Assembly: GCA_032718475.1 (NCBI GenBank)
Contig: JAUCBJ010006317.1
Location: 1 to 64,000 of the forward strand
Origin: Nemertoderma westbladi
Lineage: Eukaryota; Xenacoelomorpha; Nemertodermatida; Nemertodermatidae
Length of the DNA: 64,000 bases
Reading direction: 5' to 3'
This document shows positions 9,841 to 22,140 of this stretch, one piece after another; the stretch's first letter is position 1; each line of letters opens with the position of its first letter. The notes below the pieces were generated by a model. That model made no database searches, was not told the DNA's origin, and was given only the letters and a program-made list of their open reading frames with translations. The position numbers were made by a program, and so were the translations under genes.

Positions 9841-11726
9841 TATGGTGTAAACAAATAGCCGAGGTAGGTGAGTGGGACTGGTGTAAACAAATAGCTGAGG
9901 TAGGTGAGTGGGACTGGTGTAAACAAATAGCCGATGTAGGTGAGTGGGACTGGTGTAAACAAATAGCTGAGGTAGGTGAGTGGGAGTGGTGTAAACAAAT
10001 AGCCGAGGTAGGTGAGTGGGACTGGTGTAAACAAATAGCTGAGGTAGGTGAGTGGGACTGGTGTAAACAAATAGCCGAGGTAGGTGAGTGGGACTGGTGT
10101 AAACAGGTAGGTGGGTGGGACTGGTGTAAACAGGTAGGTGAGTGGGACTGGTGTAAACAAATAGCTGAGGTAGGTGAATGGGACTGGTGTAAACAAATAG
10201 CCGAGGTAGGTGAGTGGGACTGGTGTAAACAAATAGCTGAGGTAGGTGTGTGGGACTGGTGTAAACAAATAGCTGATGTAGATGAGTGGGAGTGGTGTAA
10301 ACAAATAGCTGAGGTAGGTGAGTGGGACTGGTGTAAACAAATAGCTGAGGTAGGTGAGTGGGACTGGTGTAAACAAATAGCTGAGGTAGGTGAGTGGGAC
10401 TGGTGTAAACAAATAGCCGAGGTAGGTGAGTGGGACTGGTGTAAACAAATAGCTGAGGTAAGTGAGTGGGACTGGTGTAAACAAATAGCTGAGGTAGGTG
10501 AGTGGGACTGGTGTAAACAAATAGCTGATGTAGATGAGTGGGAGTGGTGTAAACAAATAGCTGAGGTAGGTGAGTGGGACTGGTGTAAACAAATAGCTGA
10601 GGTAGGTGAGTGGGACTGGTGTAAACAAATAGCTGAGGTAGGTGAGTGGGACTGGTGTAAACAAATAGCTGAGGTAGGTGAGTGGGACTGGTGTAAACAA
10701 ATAGCTGAGGTAGGTGAGTGGGACTGGTGTAAACAAATAGCCGAGGTAGGTGAGTGGGACTGGTGTAAACAAATAGCCGAGGTAAGTGAGTGGGACTGGT
10801 GTAAACAAATAGCTGATGTAGGTGAGTGGGACTGGTGTAAACAAATAGCTGAGGTAGGTGAGTGGGAGTGGTGTAAACAAATAGCTGATGTAGGTGAGTG
10901 GGACTGGTGTAAACAAATAGCTGAGGTAGGTGAGTGGGACTGGTGTAAACAAATAGCTGCTAAGGTAGGTGAGTGGGACTGGTGTAAACAAATAGCTGAG
11001 GTAGGTGAGTGGGACTGGTGTAAACAAATAGCCGAGGTAGGTGAGTGGGACTGGTGTAAACAAATAGCTGATGTAGGTGAGTGGGACTGGTGTAAACAAA
11101 TAGCCGAGGTAGGTGAGGGGGACTGGTGTAAACAGGTAGGTGAGTGGGACTGGTGTAAACAAATAGCCGAGGTAGGTGAGTGGGACTGGTGTAAAGAAAT
11201 AGCCGAGGTAGGTGAGTGGGACTGGTGTAAACAAATAGCCGAGGTAGGTGAGTGGGACTGGTGTAAACAGGTAGGTGAGTGGGACTGGTGTAAACAAATA
11301 GCTGAGGTAGGTGAGTGGGACTGGTGTAAACAAATAGCCGAGGTAGGTGAGTGGGACTGGGGTAAACAGGTAGGTGAGTGGGACTGGTGTAAACAAATAG
11401 CTGAGGTAGGTGAGTGGGACTGGTGTAAACAGGTAGGTGAGTGGGACTGGTGTAAACAAATAGCTGAGGTAGGTGAGTGGGAGTGGTGTAAACAAATAGC
11501 TGAGGTAGGTGAGTGGGACTGGTGTAAACAAATAGCCGAGGTAGGTGAGTGGGACTGGTGTAAACAAATAGCCGAGGTAGGTGAGTGGAGCTGGTGTAAA
11601 CAAATAGCCGAGGTAGGTGAGTGGGACTGGTGTAAACAGGTAGGTGAGTGGGACGGGTGTAAACAAATAGCTGAGGTAGGTGAGTGGGACTGGTGTAAAC
11701 AAATAGCTGAGGTAGGTGAGTGGGAC
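9841..11726 (+). repeat. 1.89-kb higher-order repeat, copy 1
   Basis: It begins at the GACTATGG variant and is followed by CCGATGTAGG at 9931, GTGTGTGG near 10249, GTAGATGAG at 10281 and GTAAGTGAG at 10782. The same series recurs in copy 2 with an offset of 1886 at the start, then 1841, 1733 and 1769. Every step is a multiple of 9 bp, as expected from gain or loss of whole units. Confidence 0.72.
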
Positions 11727-12720
11727 TATGGTGTAAACAAATAGCCGAGGTAGGTGAGTGGGACTGGTGTAAACAAATAGCTGAGGTAGGTGAGTGGGAC
11801 TGGTGTAAACAAATAGCCGATGTAGGTGAGTGGGACTGGTGTAAACAAATAGCTGAGGTAGGTGAGTGGGACTGGTGTAAACAAATAGCCGAGGTAGGTG
11901 AGTGGGACTGGTGTAAACAGGTAGGTGAGTGGGACTGGTGTAAACAGGTAGGTGAGTGGGACTGGTGTAAACAGGTAGGTGAGTGGGACTGGTGTAAACA
12001 AATAGCTGAGGTAGGTGAATGGGACTGGTGTAAACAAATAGCCGAGGTAGGTGAGTGGGACTGGTGTAAACAAATAGCTGAGGTAGGTGTGTGGGACTGG
12101 TGTAAACAAATAGCTGATGTAGATGAGTGGGAGTGGTGTAAACAAATAGCAGAGGTAGGTGAGGGGGACTGGTGTAAACAAATAGCTGAGGTAGGTGAGT
12201 GGGACTGGTGTAAACAAATAGCTGAGGTAGGTGAGTGGGACTGGTGTAAACAAATAGCCGAGGTAGGTGAGTGGGACTGGTGTAAACAAATAGCTGAGGT
12301 AGGTGAGTGGGACTGGTGTAAACAAATAGCTGAGGTAGGTGAGTGGGACTGGTGTAAACAAATAGCTGAGGTAGGTGAGTGGGACTGGTGTAAACAAATA
12401 GCTGAGGTAGGTGAGTGGGACTGGTGTAAACAAATAGCTGAGGTAGGTGAGTGGGACTGGTGTAAACAAATAGCCGAGGTAGGTGAGTGGGACTGGTGTA
12501 AACAAATAGCCGAGGTAAGTGAGTGGGACTGGTGTAAACAAATAGCTGAGGTAGGTGAGTGGGACTGGTGTAAACAAATAGCTGATGTAGGTGAGTGGGA
12601 CTGGTGTAAACAAATAGCTGAGGTAGGTGAGTGGGAGTGGTGTAAACAAATAGCTGATGTAGGTGAGTGGGACTGGTGTAAACAAATAGCTGAGGTAGGT
12701 GAGTGGGACTGGTGTAAACA
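11727..12720 (+). repeat. 1.89-kb higher-order repeat, copy 2 (partial)
   Basis: It repeats the marker series of 9841..11726: GACTATGG at 11725, CCGATG at 11817, GTAGATGAG at 12121, GTAAGTGAG at 12515 and GCTGATG at 12581. Correspondence fades after about 12.7 kb, where a local run of GAGTGG units begins. The right boundary is approximate. Confidence 0.65.
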
Positions 12721-12976
12721 AATAGCTGAGGTAGGTGAGTGGGAGTGGTGTAAACAAATAGCTGAGGTAGGTGAGTGGGAGTGGTGTAAACAAATAGCTG
12801 AGGTAGGTGAGTGGGAGTGGTGTAAACAAATAGCTGAGGTAGGTGAGTGGGAGTGGTGTAAACAAATAGCTGAGGTAGGTGAGTGGGACTGGTGTAAACA
12901 AATAGCTGAGGTAGGTGAGTGGGACTGGTGTAAACAAATAGCTGAGGTAGGTGAGTGGGAGTGGTGTAAACAAATA

Positions 12977-13115
12977 GCTGAGGTACAGTTAATAGGTGAG
13001 TGGGACTGGTGTAAACAAATAGCTGAGGTAGGTGAGTGGGACTGGTGTAAACAAATAGCTGAGGTAGGTGAGTGGGAGTGGTGTAAACAAATAGCCGAGG
13101 TACAGTTAGTAGGTG
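12977..13115 (+). repeat. First 45-bp units
   Basis: Two units carry a 9-bp insertion between GAGGTA and GGTGAG: CAGTTAATA at about 12986 and CAGTTAGTA at about 13101. The first differs from all later copies by one base. The 9-bp insertion preserves the reading frame. This is the leftmost occurrence of the class in the window. Confidence 0.85.
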
Positions 13116-13309
13116 AGTGGGACTGGTGTAAACAAATAGCTGAGGTAGGTGAGTGGGAGTGGTGTAAACAAATAGCTGAGGTAGGTGAGTGGGACTGGTG
13201 TAAACAAATAGCTGAGGTAGGTGAGTGGGAGTGGTGTAAACAAATAGCTGAGGTAGGTGAGTGGGACTGGTGTAAACAAATAGCTGAGGTAGGTGAGTGG
13301 GACTGGTGT

Positions 13310-13520
13310 AAACAAATAGCTGCTAAGGTAGGTGAGTGGGACTGGTGTAAACAAATAGCTGAGGTAGGTGAGTGGGACTGGTGTAAACAAATAGCTGAGG
13401 TAGGTGAGTGGGACTGGTGTAAACAAATAGCTGCTAAGGTAGGTGAGTGGGACTGGTGTAAACAAATAGCTGAGGTAGGTGAGTGGGACTGGTGTAAACA
13501 AATAGCTGCTAAGGTAGGTG
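13310..13520 (+). repeat. Cluster of 39-bp units
   Basis: Three units with GCTGCTAAGG in place of GCTGAGG (about 13319, 13433 and 13507), a net gain of 3 bp. One more lies at about 10957. Their close spacing suggests local copying from a single altered unit. Confidence 0.8.
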
Positions 13521-13939
13521 AGTGGGACTGGTGTAAACAAATAGCTGAGGTAGGTGAGTGGGACTGGTGTAAACAAATAGCCGAGGTAGGTGAGTGGGAC
13601 TGGTGTAAACAAATAGCCGATGTAGGTGAGTGGGACTGGTGTAAACAAATAGCTGAGGTAGGTGAGTGGGACTGGTGTAAACAAATAGCCGAGGTAAGTG
13701 AGTGGGACTGGTGTAAACAAATAGCTGATGTAGGTGAGTGGGACTGGTGTAAACAAATAGCCGAGGTAGGTGAGTGGGACTGGTGTAAACAAATAGCTGA
13801 TGTAGGTGAGTGGGACTGGTGTAAACAAATAGCTGAGGTAGGTGAGTGGGACTGGTATAAACAAATAGCCGAGGTAGGTGGGTGGGACTGGTGTAAACAG
13901 GTAGGTGAGTGGGACTGGTGTAAACAAATAGCCGAGGTA

Positions 13940-16083
13940 GGTGAGTGGGACTGGTGTAAACAAATAGCTGAGGTAGATGAGTGGGACTGGTGTAAACAAA
14001 TAGCTGAGGTAGGTGAGTGGGACTGGTGTAAACAAATAGCTGAGGTAGGTGAGTGGGAGTGGTGTAAACAAATAGCTGATGTAGGTGAGTGGGACTGGTG
14101 TAAACAAATAGCTGAGGTAGGTGAGTGGGACTGGTGTAAACAAATAGCTGATGTAGGTGAGTGGGACTGGTGTAAACAAATAGCTGAGGTAGGTGAGTGG
14201 GAGTGGTGTAAACAAATAGCTGAGGTAGGTGAGTGGGACTGGTGTAAACAAATAGCTGAAGTAAGTGAGTGGGACTGGTGTAAACAAATAGCTGATGTAG
14301 GTGAGTGGGACTGGTGTAAACAAATAGCTGAGGTAGGTGAGTGGGAGTGGTGTAAACAAATAGCTGAGGTAGGTGAGTGGGACTGGTGTAAACAAATAGC
14401 TGAGGTAGGTGAGTGGGACTGGTGTAAACAAATAGCTGAGGTAGGTGAGTGGGACTGGTGTAAACAAATAGCTGAGGTAGGTGAGTGGGACTGGTGTAAA
14501 CAAATAGCTGAGGTAGGTGAGTGGGACTGGTGTAAACAAATAGCTGAGGTAGGTTAGTGGGACTGGTGTAAACAAATAGCCGAGGTAGGTGAGTGGGACT
14601 GGTGTAAACAAATAGCTGAGGTAGGTGAGTGGGACTGGTGTAAACAAATAGCTGAGGTAGGTGAGTGGGACTGGTGTAAACAAATAGCTGAGGTAGGTGA
14701 GTGGGACTGGTGTAAACAAATAGCCGAGGTAGGTGAGTGGGACTGGTGTAAACAAATAGCTGAGGTAGGTGAGTGGGACTGGTGTAAACAAATAGCTGAG
14801 GTAGGTGTGTGGGACTGGTGTAAACAAATAGCTGAGGTAGGTGTGTGGGACTGGTGTAAGCAAATAGCTGAGGTAGGTGTGTGGGACTGGTGTAAACAAA
14901 TAGCTGAGGTAGGTGAGTGGGACTGGTGTAAACAAATAGCTGAGGTAGGTGAGTGGGACTGGTGTAAACAAATAGCTGAGGTAGGTGAGTGGGACTGGTG
15001 TAAACAAATAGCCGAGGTAGGTGAGTGGGACTGGTGTAAACAAATAGCTGAGGTAGGTGAGTGGGACTGGTGTAAACAAATAGCTGAGGTAGGTGAGTGG
15101 GACTGGTGTAAACAAATAGCTGAGGTAGGTGAGTGGGACTGGTGTAAACAAATAGCCGAGGTAGGTGAGTGGGACTGGTGTAAACAAATAGCTGAGGTAG
15201 GTGAGTGGGACTGGTGTAAACAAATAGCTGAGGTAGGTGTGTGGGACTGGTGTAAACAAATAGCTGAGGTAGGTGAGAGGGACTGGTGTAAACAAATAGC
15301 TGAGGTAGGTGTGTGGGACTGGTGTAAGCAAATAGCTGAGGTAGGTGTGTGGGACTGGTGTAAACAAATAGCTGAGGTAGGTGAGTGGGACTGGTGTAAA
15401 CAAATAGCTGAGGTAGGTGAGTGGGACTGGTGTAAACAAATAGCCGAGGTAGGTGAGTGGGACTGGTGTAAACAAATAGCTGAGGTAGGTGAGTGGGACT
15501 GGTGTAAACAAATAGCTGAGGTAGGTGAGTGGGACTGGTGTAAATAAATAGCTGAGGTAGGTGAGTGGGACTGGTGTAAACAAATAGCTGAGGTAGGTGA
15601 GTGGGACTGGTGTAAACAAATAGCTGAGGTAGGTGAGGGGGACTGGTGTAAACAAATAGCTGAGGTGCAGTTAGTAGGTGAGTGGGACTGGTGTAAACAA
15701 ATAGCCGAGGTGTAAACAAATAGCCGAGGTAGGTGAGTGGGACTGGTGTAAATAAATAGCCGAGGTAGGTGAGTGGGACTGGTGTAAACAAATAGCTGAG
15801 GTAGGTGAGTGGGACTGGTGTAAATAAATAGCTGAGGTAGGTGAGTGGGACTGGTGTAAACAAATAGCTGAGGTAGGTGAGTGGGACTGGTGTAAACAAA
15901 TAGCTGAGGTAGGTGAGGGGGACTGGTGTAAACAAATAGCTGAGGTACAGTTAGTAGGTGAGTGGGACTGGTGTAAACAAATAGCCGAGGTGTAAACAAA
16001 TAGCCGAGGTAGGTGAGTGGGACTGGTGTAAATAAATAGCCGAGGTAGGTGAGTGGGACTGGTGTAAACAAATAGCTGAGGTA
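13940..16083 (+). repeat. 2,144-bp tandem duplication, copy 1
   Basis: Markers include GTAGATGAG at 13976, GAAGTAAGTGAG at 14259, three GTAAGC-type units near 14859, a GTGAGAGGG unit near 15275, the 45-bp units at about 15667 and 15947, and the 19-bp units at about 15700 and 15980. All have partners exactly 2,144 bp downstream. The last part contains its own 280-bp subrepeat, consistent with one 45-, one 19- and six 36-bp units. Boundaries are good to about one unit. Confidence 0.85.
15693..15711 (+). repeat. 19-bp truncated unit
   Basis: A unit reading AAACAAATAGCCGAGGTGT then directly the next AAACAAATAG: it has lost the 17 bp that hold the GTGAGTGGGACTGG block. Equivalent units end near 15990, 17854, 18134, 19449 and 19612. 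The loss is out of frame. Confidence 0.88.
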
Positions 16084-18227
16084 GGTGAGTGGGACTGGTG
16101 TAAACAAATAGCTGAGGTAGATGAGTGGGACTGGTGTAAACAAATAGCTGAGGTAGGTGAGTGGGACTGGTGTAAACAAATAGCTGAGGTAGGTGAGTGG
16201 GAGTGGTGTAAACAAATAGCTGATGTAGGTGAGTGGGACTGGTGTAAACAAATAGCTGAGGTAGGTGAGTGGGACTGGTGTAAACAAATAGCTGATGTAG
16301 GTGAGTGGGACTGGTGTAAACAAATAGCTGAGGTAGGTGAGTGGGAGTGGTGTAAACAAATAGCTGAGGTAGGTGAGTGGGACTGGTGTAAACAAATAGC
16401 TGAAGTAAGTGAGTGGGACTGGTGTAAACAAATAGCTGATGTAGGTGAGTGGGACTGGTGTAAACAAATAGCTGAGGTAGGTGAGTGGGAGTGGTGTAAA
16501 CAAATAGCTGAGGTAGGTGAGTGGGACTGGTGTAAACAAATAGCTGAGGTAGGTGAGTGGGACTGGTGTAAACAAATAGCTGAGGTAGGTGAGTGGGACT
16601 GGTGTAAACAAATAGCTGAGGTAGGTGAGTGGGACTGGTGTAAACAAATAGCTGAGGTAGGTGAGTGGGACTGGTGTAAACAAATAGCTGAGGTAGGTTA
16701 GTGGGACTGGTGTAAACAAATAGCCGAGGTAGGTGAGTGGGACTGGTGTAAACAAATAGCTGAGGTAGGTGAGTGGGACTGGTGTAAACAAATAGCTGAG
16801 GTAGGTGAGTGGGACTGGTGTAAACAAATAGCTGAGGTAGGTGAGTGGGACTGGTGTAAACAAATAGCCGAGGTAGGTGAGTGGGACTGGTGTAAACAAA
16901 TAGCTGAGGTAGGTGAGTGGGACTGGTGTAAACAAATAGCTGAGGTAGGTGTGTGGGACTGGTGTAAACAAATAGCTGAGGTAGGTGTGTGGGACTGGTG
17001 TAAGCAAATAGCTGAGGTAGGTGTGTGGGACTGGTGTAAACAAATAGCTGAGGTAGGTGAGTGGGACTGGTGTAAACAAATAGCTGAGGTAGGTGAGTGG
17101 GACTGGTGTAAACAAATAGCTGAGGTAGGTGAGTGGGACTGGTGTAAACAAATAGCCGAGGTAGGTGAGTGGGACTGGTGTAAACAAATAGCTGAGGTAG
17201 GTGAGTGGGACTGGTGTAAACAAATAGCTGAGGTAGGTGAGTGGGACTGGTGTAAACAAATAGCTGAGGTAGGTGAGTGGGACTGGTGTAAACAAATAGC
17301 CGAGGTAGGTGAGTGGGACTGGTGTAAACAAATAGCTGAGGTAGGTGAGTGGGACTGGTGTAAACAAATAGCTGAGGTAGGTGTGTGGGACTGGTGTAAA
17401 CAAATAGCTGAGGTAGGTGAGAGGGACTGGTGTAAACAAATAGCTGAGGTAGGTGTGTGGGACTGGTGTAAGCAAATAGCTGAGGTAGGTGTGTGGGACT
17501 GGTGTAAACAAATAGCTGAGGTAGGTGAGTGGGACTGGTGTAAACAAATAGCTGAGGTAGGTGAGTGGGACTGGTGTAAACAAATAGCCGAGGTAGGTGA
17601 GTGGGACTGGTGTAAACAAATAGCTGAGGTAGGTGAGTGGGACTGGTGTAAACAAATAGCTGAGGTAGGTGAGTGGGACTGGTGTAAATAAATAGCTGAG
17701 GTAGGTGAGTGGGACTGGTGTAAACAAATAGCTGAGGTAGGTGAGTGGGACTGGTGTAAACAAATAGCTGAGGTAGGTGAGGGGGACTGGTGTAAACAAA
17801 TAGCTGAGGTGCAGTTAGTAGGTGAGTGGGACTGGTGTAAACAAATAGCCGAGGTGTAAACAAATAGCCGAGGTAGGTGAGTGGGACTGGTGTAAATAAA
17901 TAGCCGAGGTAGGTGAGTGGGACTGGTGTAAACAAATAGCTGAGGTAGGTGAGTGGGACTGGTGTAAATAAATAGCTGAGGTAGGTGAGTGGGACTGGTG
18001 TAAACAAATAGCTGAGGTAGGTGAGTGGGACTGGTGTAAACAAATAGCTGAGGTAGGTGAGGGGGACTGGTGTAAACAAATAGCTGAGGTACAGTTAGTA
18101 GGTGAGTGGGACTGGTGTAAACAAATAGCCGAGGTGTAAACAAATAGCCGAGGTAGGTGAGTGGGACTGGTGTAAATAAATAGCCGAGGTAGGTGAGTGG
18201 GACTGGTGTAAACAAATAGCTGAGGTA
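16084..18227 (+). repeat. 2,144-bp tandem duplication, copy 2
   Basis: Second copy of 13940..16083. Checked marker pairs are 14261/16405, 13977/16121, 15667/17811 and 15947/18091, all at 2,144. A third, partial copy of the GTGTGTGG/GTAAGC segment follows at about 18660..18760, offset about 1,712 from copy 2, so this tract amplified more than once. Confidence 0.85.
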
Positions 18228-21200
18228 GGTGAGTGGGACTGGTGTAAACAAATAGCTGAGGTAGGTGAGTGGGACTGGTGTAAGCAAATAGCTGAGGTAG
18301 GTGAGTGGGACTGGTGTAAACAAATAGTAGAGGTAGGTGAGTGGGACTGGTGTAAACAAATAGCTGAGGTAGGTGAGTGGGACTGGTGTAAACAAATAGC
18401 TGAGGTAGGTGAGTGGGACTGGTGTAAACAAATAGCCGAGGTAGGTGAGTGGGACTGGTGTAAACAAATAGCTGAGGTAGGTGAGTGGGACTGGTGTAAA
18501 CAAATAGCTGAGGTAGGTGAGTGGGACTGGTGTAAACAAATAGCTGAGGTAGGTGAGTGGGACTGGTGTAAACAAATAGCCGAGGTAGGTGAGTGGGACT
18601 GGTGTAAACAAATAGCTGAGGTAGGTGAGTGGGACTGGTGTAAACAAATAGCTGAGGTAGGTGTGTGGGACTGGTGTAAACAAATAGCTGAGGTAGGTGT
18701 GTGGGACTGGTGTAAGCAAATAGCTGAGGTAGGTGTGTGGGACTGGTGTAAACAAATAGCTGAGGTAGGTGAGTGGGACTGGTGTAAACAAATAGCTGAG
18801 GTAGGTGAGTGGGACTGGTGTAAACAAATAGCCGAGGTAGGTGAGTGGGACTGGTGTAAACAAATAGCTGAGGTAGGTGAGTGGGACTGGTGTAAACAAA
18901 TAGCTGAGGTAGGTGAGTGGGACTGGTGTAAACAAATAGCTGAGGTAGGTGAGTGGGACTGGTGTAAACAAATAGCTGAGGTAGGTGAGTGGGACTGGTG
19001 TAAACAAATAGCCGAGGTAGGTGAGTGGGACTGGTGTAAACAAATAGCTGAGGTAGGTGAGTGGGACTGGTGTAAACAAATAGCTGAGGTAGGTGAGTGG
19101 GACTGGTGTAAACAAATAGCTGAGGTAGGTGAGTGGGACTGGTGTAAACAAATAGCTGAGGTAGGTGAGTGGGACTGGTGTAAACAAATAGCTGAGGTAG
19201 GTGAGTGGGACTGGTGTAAACAAATAGCTGAGGTAGGTGTGTGGGACTGGTGTAAACAAGTAGCTGAGGTAGGTGAGTGGGACTGGTGTAAACAAATAGC
19301 TGAGGTAGGTGAGTGGGTCTGGTGTAAACAAATAGCTGAGGTAGGTGAGTGGGACTGGTGTAAACAAATAGCTGAGGTAGGTGAGTGGGACTGGTGTAAA
19401 CAAATAGCTGAGGTAGGTGAGGGGGACTGGTGTAAACAAATAGCCGAGGTGTAAACAAATAGCCGAGGTAGGTGAGTGGGACTGGTGTAAATAAATAGCT
19501 GAGGTAGGTGAGTGGGACTGGTGTAAACAAATAGCTGAGGTAGGTGAGTGGGACTGGTGTAAACAAATAGCTGAGGTAGGTGAGGGGGACTGGTGTAAAC
19601 AAATAGCCGAGGTGTAAACAAATAGCCGAGGTAGGTGAGTGGGACTGGTGTAAACAAATAGCCGAGGTAGGTGAGTGGGACTGGTGTAAACAAATAGTTG
19701 AGGTAGGTGAGTGGGACTGGTGTAAACAAATAGCTGAGGTAGGTGAGTGGGACTGGTGTAAACAAATAGCTGAGGTAGGTGAGTGGGACTGGTGTAAACA
19801 AATAGCTGAGGTAGGTGAGTGGGACTGGTGTAAACAAATAGCTGAGGTAGGTGAGTGGGACTGGTGTAAGCAAATAGCTGAGGTGGGTGAGTGGGACTGG
19901 TGTAAACAAATAGTAGAGGTAGGTGAGTGGGACTGGTGTAAACAAATAGCTGAGGTAGGTGTGTGGGACTGGTGTAAACAAATAGCTGAGGTAGGTGTGT
20001 GGGACTGGTGTAAGCAAATAGCTGAGGTAGGTGTGTGGGACTGGTGTAAACAAATAGCTGAGGTAGGTGAGTGGGACTGGTGTAAACAAATAGCTGAGGT
20101 AGGTGAGTGGGACTGGTGTAAACAAATAGCCGAGGTAGGTGAGTGGGACTGGTGTAAACAAATAGCTGAGGTAGGTGAGTGGGACTGGTGTAAACAAATA
20201 GCTGAGGTAGGTGAGTGGGACTGGTGTAAACAAATAGCTGAGGTAGGTGAGTGGGACTGGTGTAAACAAATAGCTGAGGTAGGTGAGTGGGAGTGGTGTA
20301 AACAAATAGCTGAGGTAGTTGAGTGGGAGTGGTGTAAACAAATAGCCGAGGTAGGTGTGTGGGACTGGTGTAAACAAATAGCTGAGGTAGGTGAGTGGGA
20401 CTGGTGTAAACAAATAGCTGAGGTAGGTGAGTGGGACTGGTGTAAACAAATAGCTGAGGTAGGTGAGTGGGACTGGTGTAAACAAATAGCTGAGGTAGGT
20501 GAGTGGGACTGGTGTAAACAAATAGCCGAGGTAGGTGAGTGGGACTGGTGTAAACAAATAGCCGAGGTAGGTGAGTGGGACTGGTGTAAACAAATAGCTG
20601 AGGTAGGTGTGTGGGACTGGTGTAAACAAATAGCTGAGGTAGGTGAGTGGGACTGGTGTAAACAAATAGCTGAGGTAGGTGAGTGGGACTGGTGTAAACA
20701 AATAGCTGAGGTAGGTGAGTGGGACTGGTGTAAACAAATAGCCGAGGTAGGTGAGTGGGACTGGTGTAAACAAATAGCCGAGGTAGGTGAGTGGGACTGG
20801 TGTAAACAAATAGCTGAGGTAGGTGAGTGGGACTGGTGTAAACAAATAGCTGAGGTAGGTGAGTGGGACTGGTGTAAACAAATAGCCGAGGTAGGTGAGT
20901 GGGACTGGTGTAAACAAATAGCTAAGGTAGGTGAGTGGGACTGGTGTAAACAAATAGCTGAGGTAGGTGAGTGGGACTGGTGTAAACAAATAGCCGAGGT
21001 AGGTGAGTGGGACTGGTGTAAACAAATAGCCGAGGTAGGTGAGTGGGACTGGTGTAAACAAATAGCTGAGGTAGGTGAGTGGGACTGGTGTAAACAAATA
21101 GCTGAGGTAGGTGAGTGGGACTGGTGTAAACAAATAGCTGAGGTAGGTGAGTGGGACTGGTGTAAACAAATAGCTGAGGTAGGTGAGTGGGACTGGTGTA

Positions 21201-22140
21201 AACAAATAGCTGAGGTAGGTGAGTGGGACTGGTGTAAACAAATAGCTGAGGTAGGTGAGTGGGACTGGTGTAAACAAATAGCTGAGGTAGGTGAGTGGGA
21301 CTGGTGTAAACAAATAGCTGAGGTAGGTGAGTGGGACTGGTGTAAACAAATAGCTGAGGTAGGTGAGTGGGACTGGTGTAAACAAATAGCTGAGGTAGGT
21401 GAGTGGGACTGGTGTAAACAAATAGCTGAGGTAGGTGAGTGGGACTGGTGTAAACAAATAGCTGAGGTAGGTGAGTGGGACTGGTGTAAACAAATAGCTG
21501 AGGTAAGTGAGTGGGACTGGTGTAAACAAATAGCCGAGGTAGGTGAGTGGGACTGGTGTAAACAAATAGCTGAGGTAGGTGAGTGGGACTGGTGTAAACA
21601 AATAGCTGAGGTAGGTGAGTGGGACTGGTGTAAACAAATAGCTGAGGTAGGTGAGTGGGACTGGTGTAAACAAATAGCTGAGGTAGGTGAGTGGGACTGG
21701 TGTAAACAAATAGCTGAGGTAGGTGTGTGGGACTGGTGTAAACAAATAGCTGAGGTAGGTGAGTGGGACTGGTGTAAACAAATAGCTGAGGTAGGTGAGT
21801 GGGACTGGTGTAAACAAATAGCTGAGGTAGGTGAGTGGGACTGGTGTAAACAAATAGCCGAGGTAGGTGAGTGGGACTGGTGTAAACAAATAGCTGAGGT
21901 AGGTGAGTGGGACTGGTGTAAACAAATAGCTGAGGCAGGTGAGTGGGACTGGTGTAAACAAATAGCTGATGTAGGTGAGTGGGACTGGTGTAAACAAATA
22001 GCCGAGGTAGGTGAGTGGGACTGGTGTAAACAAATAGCTGAGGTAGGTGAGTGGGACTGGTGTAAACAAATAGCTGAGGTAGGTGAGTGGGACTGGTGTA
22101 AACAAATAGCTGAGGTAGGTGTGTGGGACTGGTGTAAACA
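18228..22140 (+). repeat. Array domain of mostly plain 36-bp units
   Basis: Nearly all units are 36 bp, with GCT/GCC as the main variation. There are occasional GTGTGTGG, GAGTGG and TAGTAGAGG units, and two 19-bp units near 19449 and 19612. No coding, RNA or regulatory feature is recognisable beyond the monomer itself. Confidence 0.88.

Larger units (their letters stand above)
8962..13930 (+). repeat. Array domain with 27-bp units and GATGTAGG variants
   Basis: This stretch continues the mixture of 36- and 27-bp units seen left of the LINE, and the last 27-bp unit I find is near 13897. GCTGATGTAGG and GTAGATGAG variants appear from about 9931 onward. Two units carry a 2-bp insertion (GACTATGGTG at about 9839 and 11725) that shifts the plus frame. 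Confidence 0.85.

Noticed and set aside
8956-9858. Plus-strand frame starting inside the LINE 5' end
   Set aside because: It starts at GTG in the junction and is otherwise pure satellite translation.
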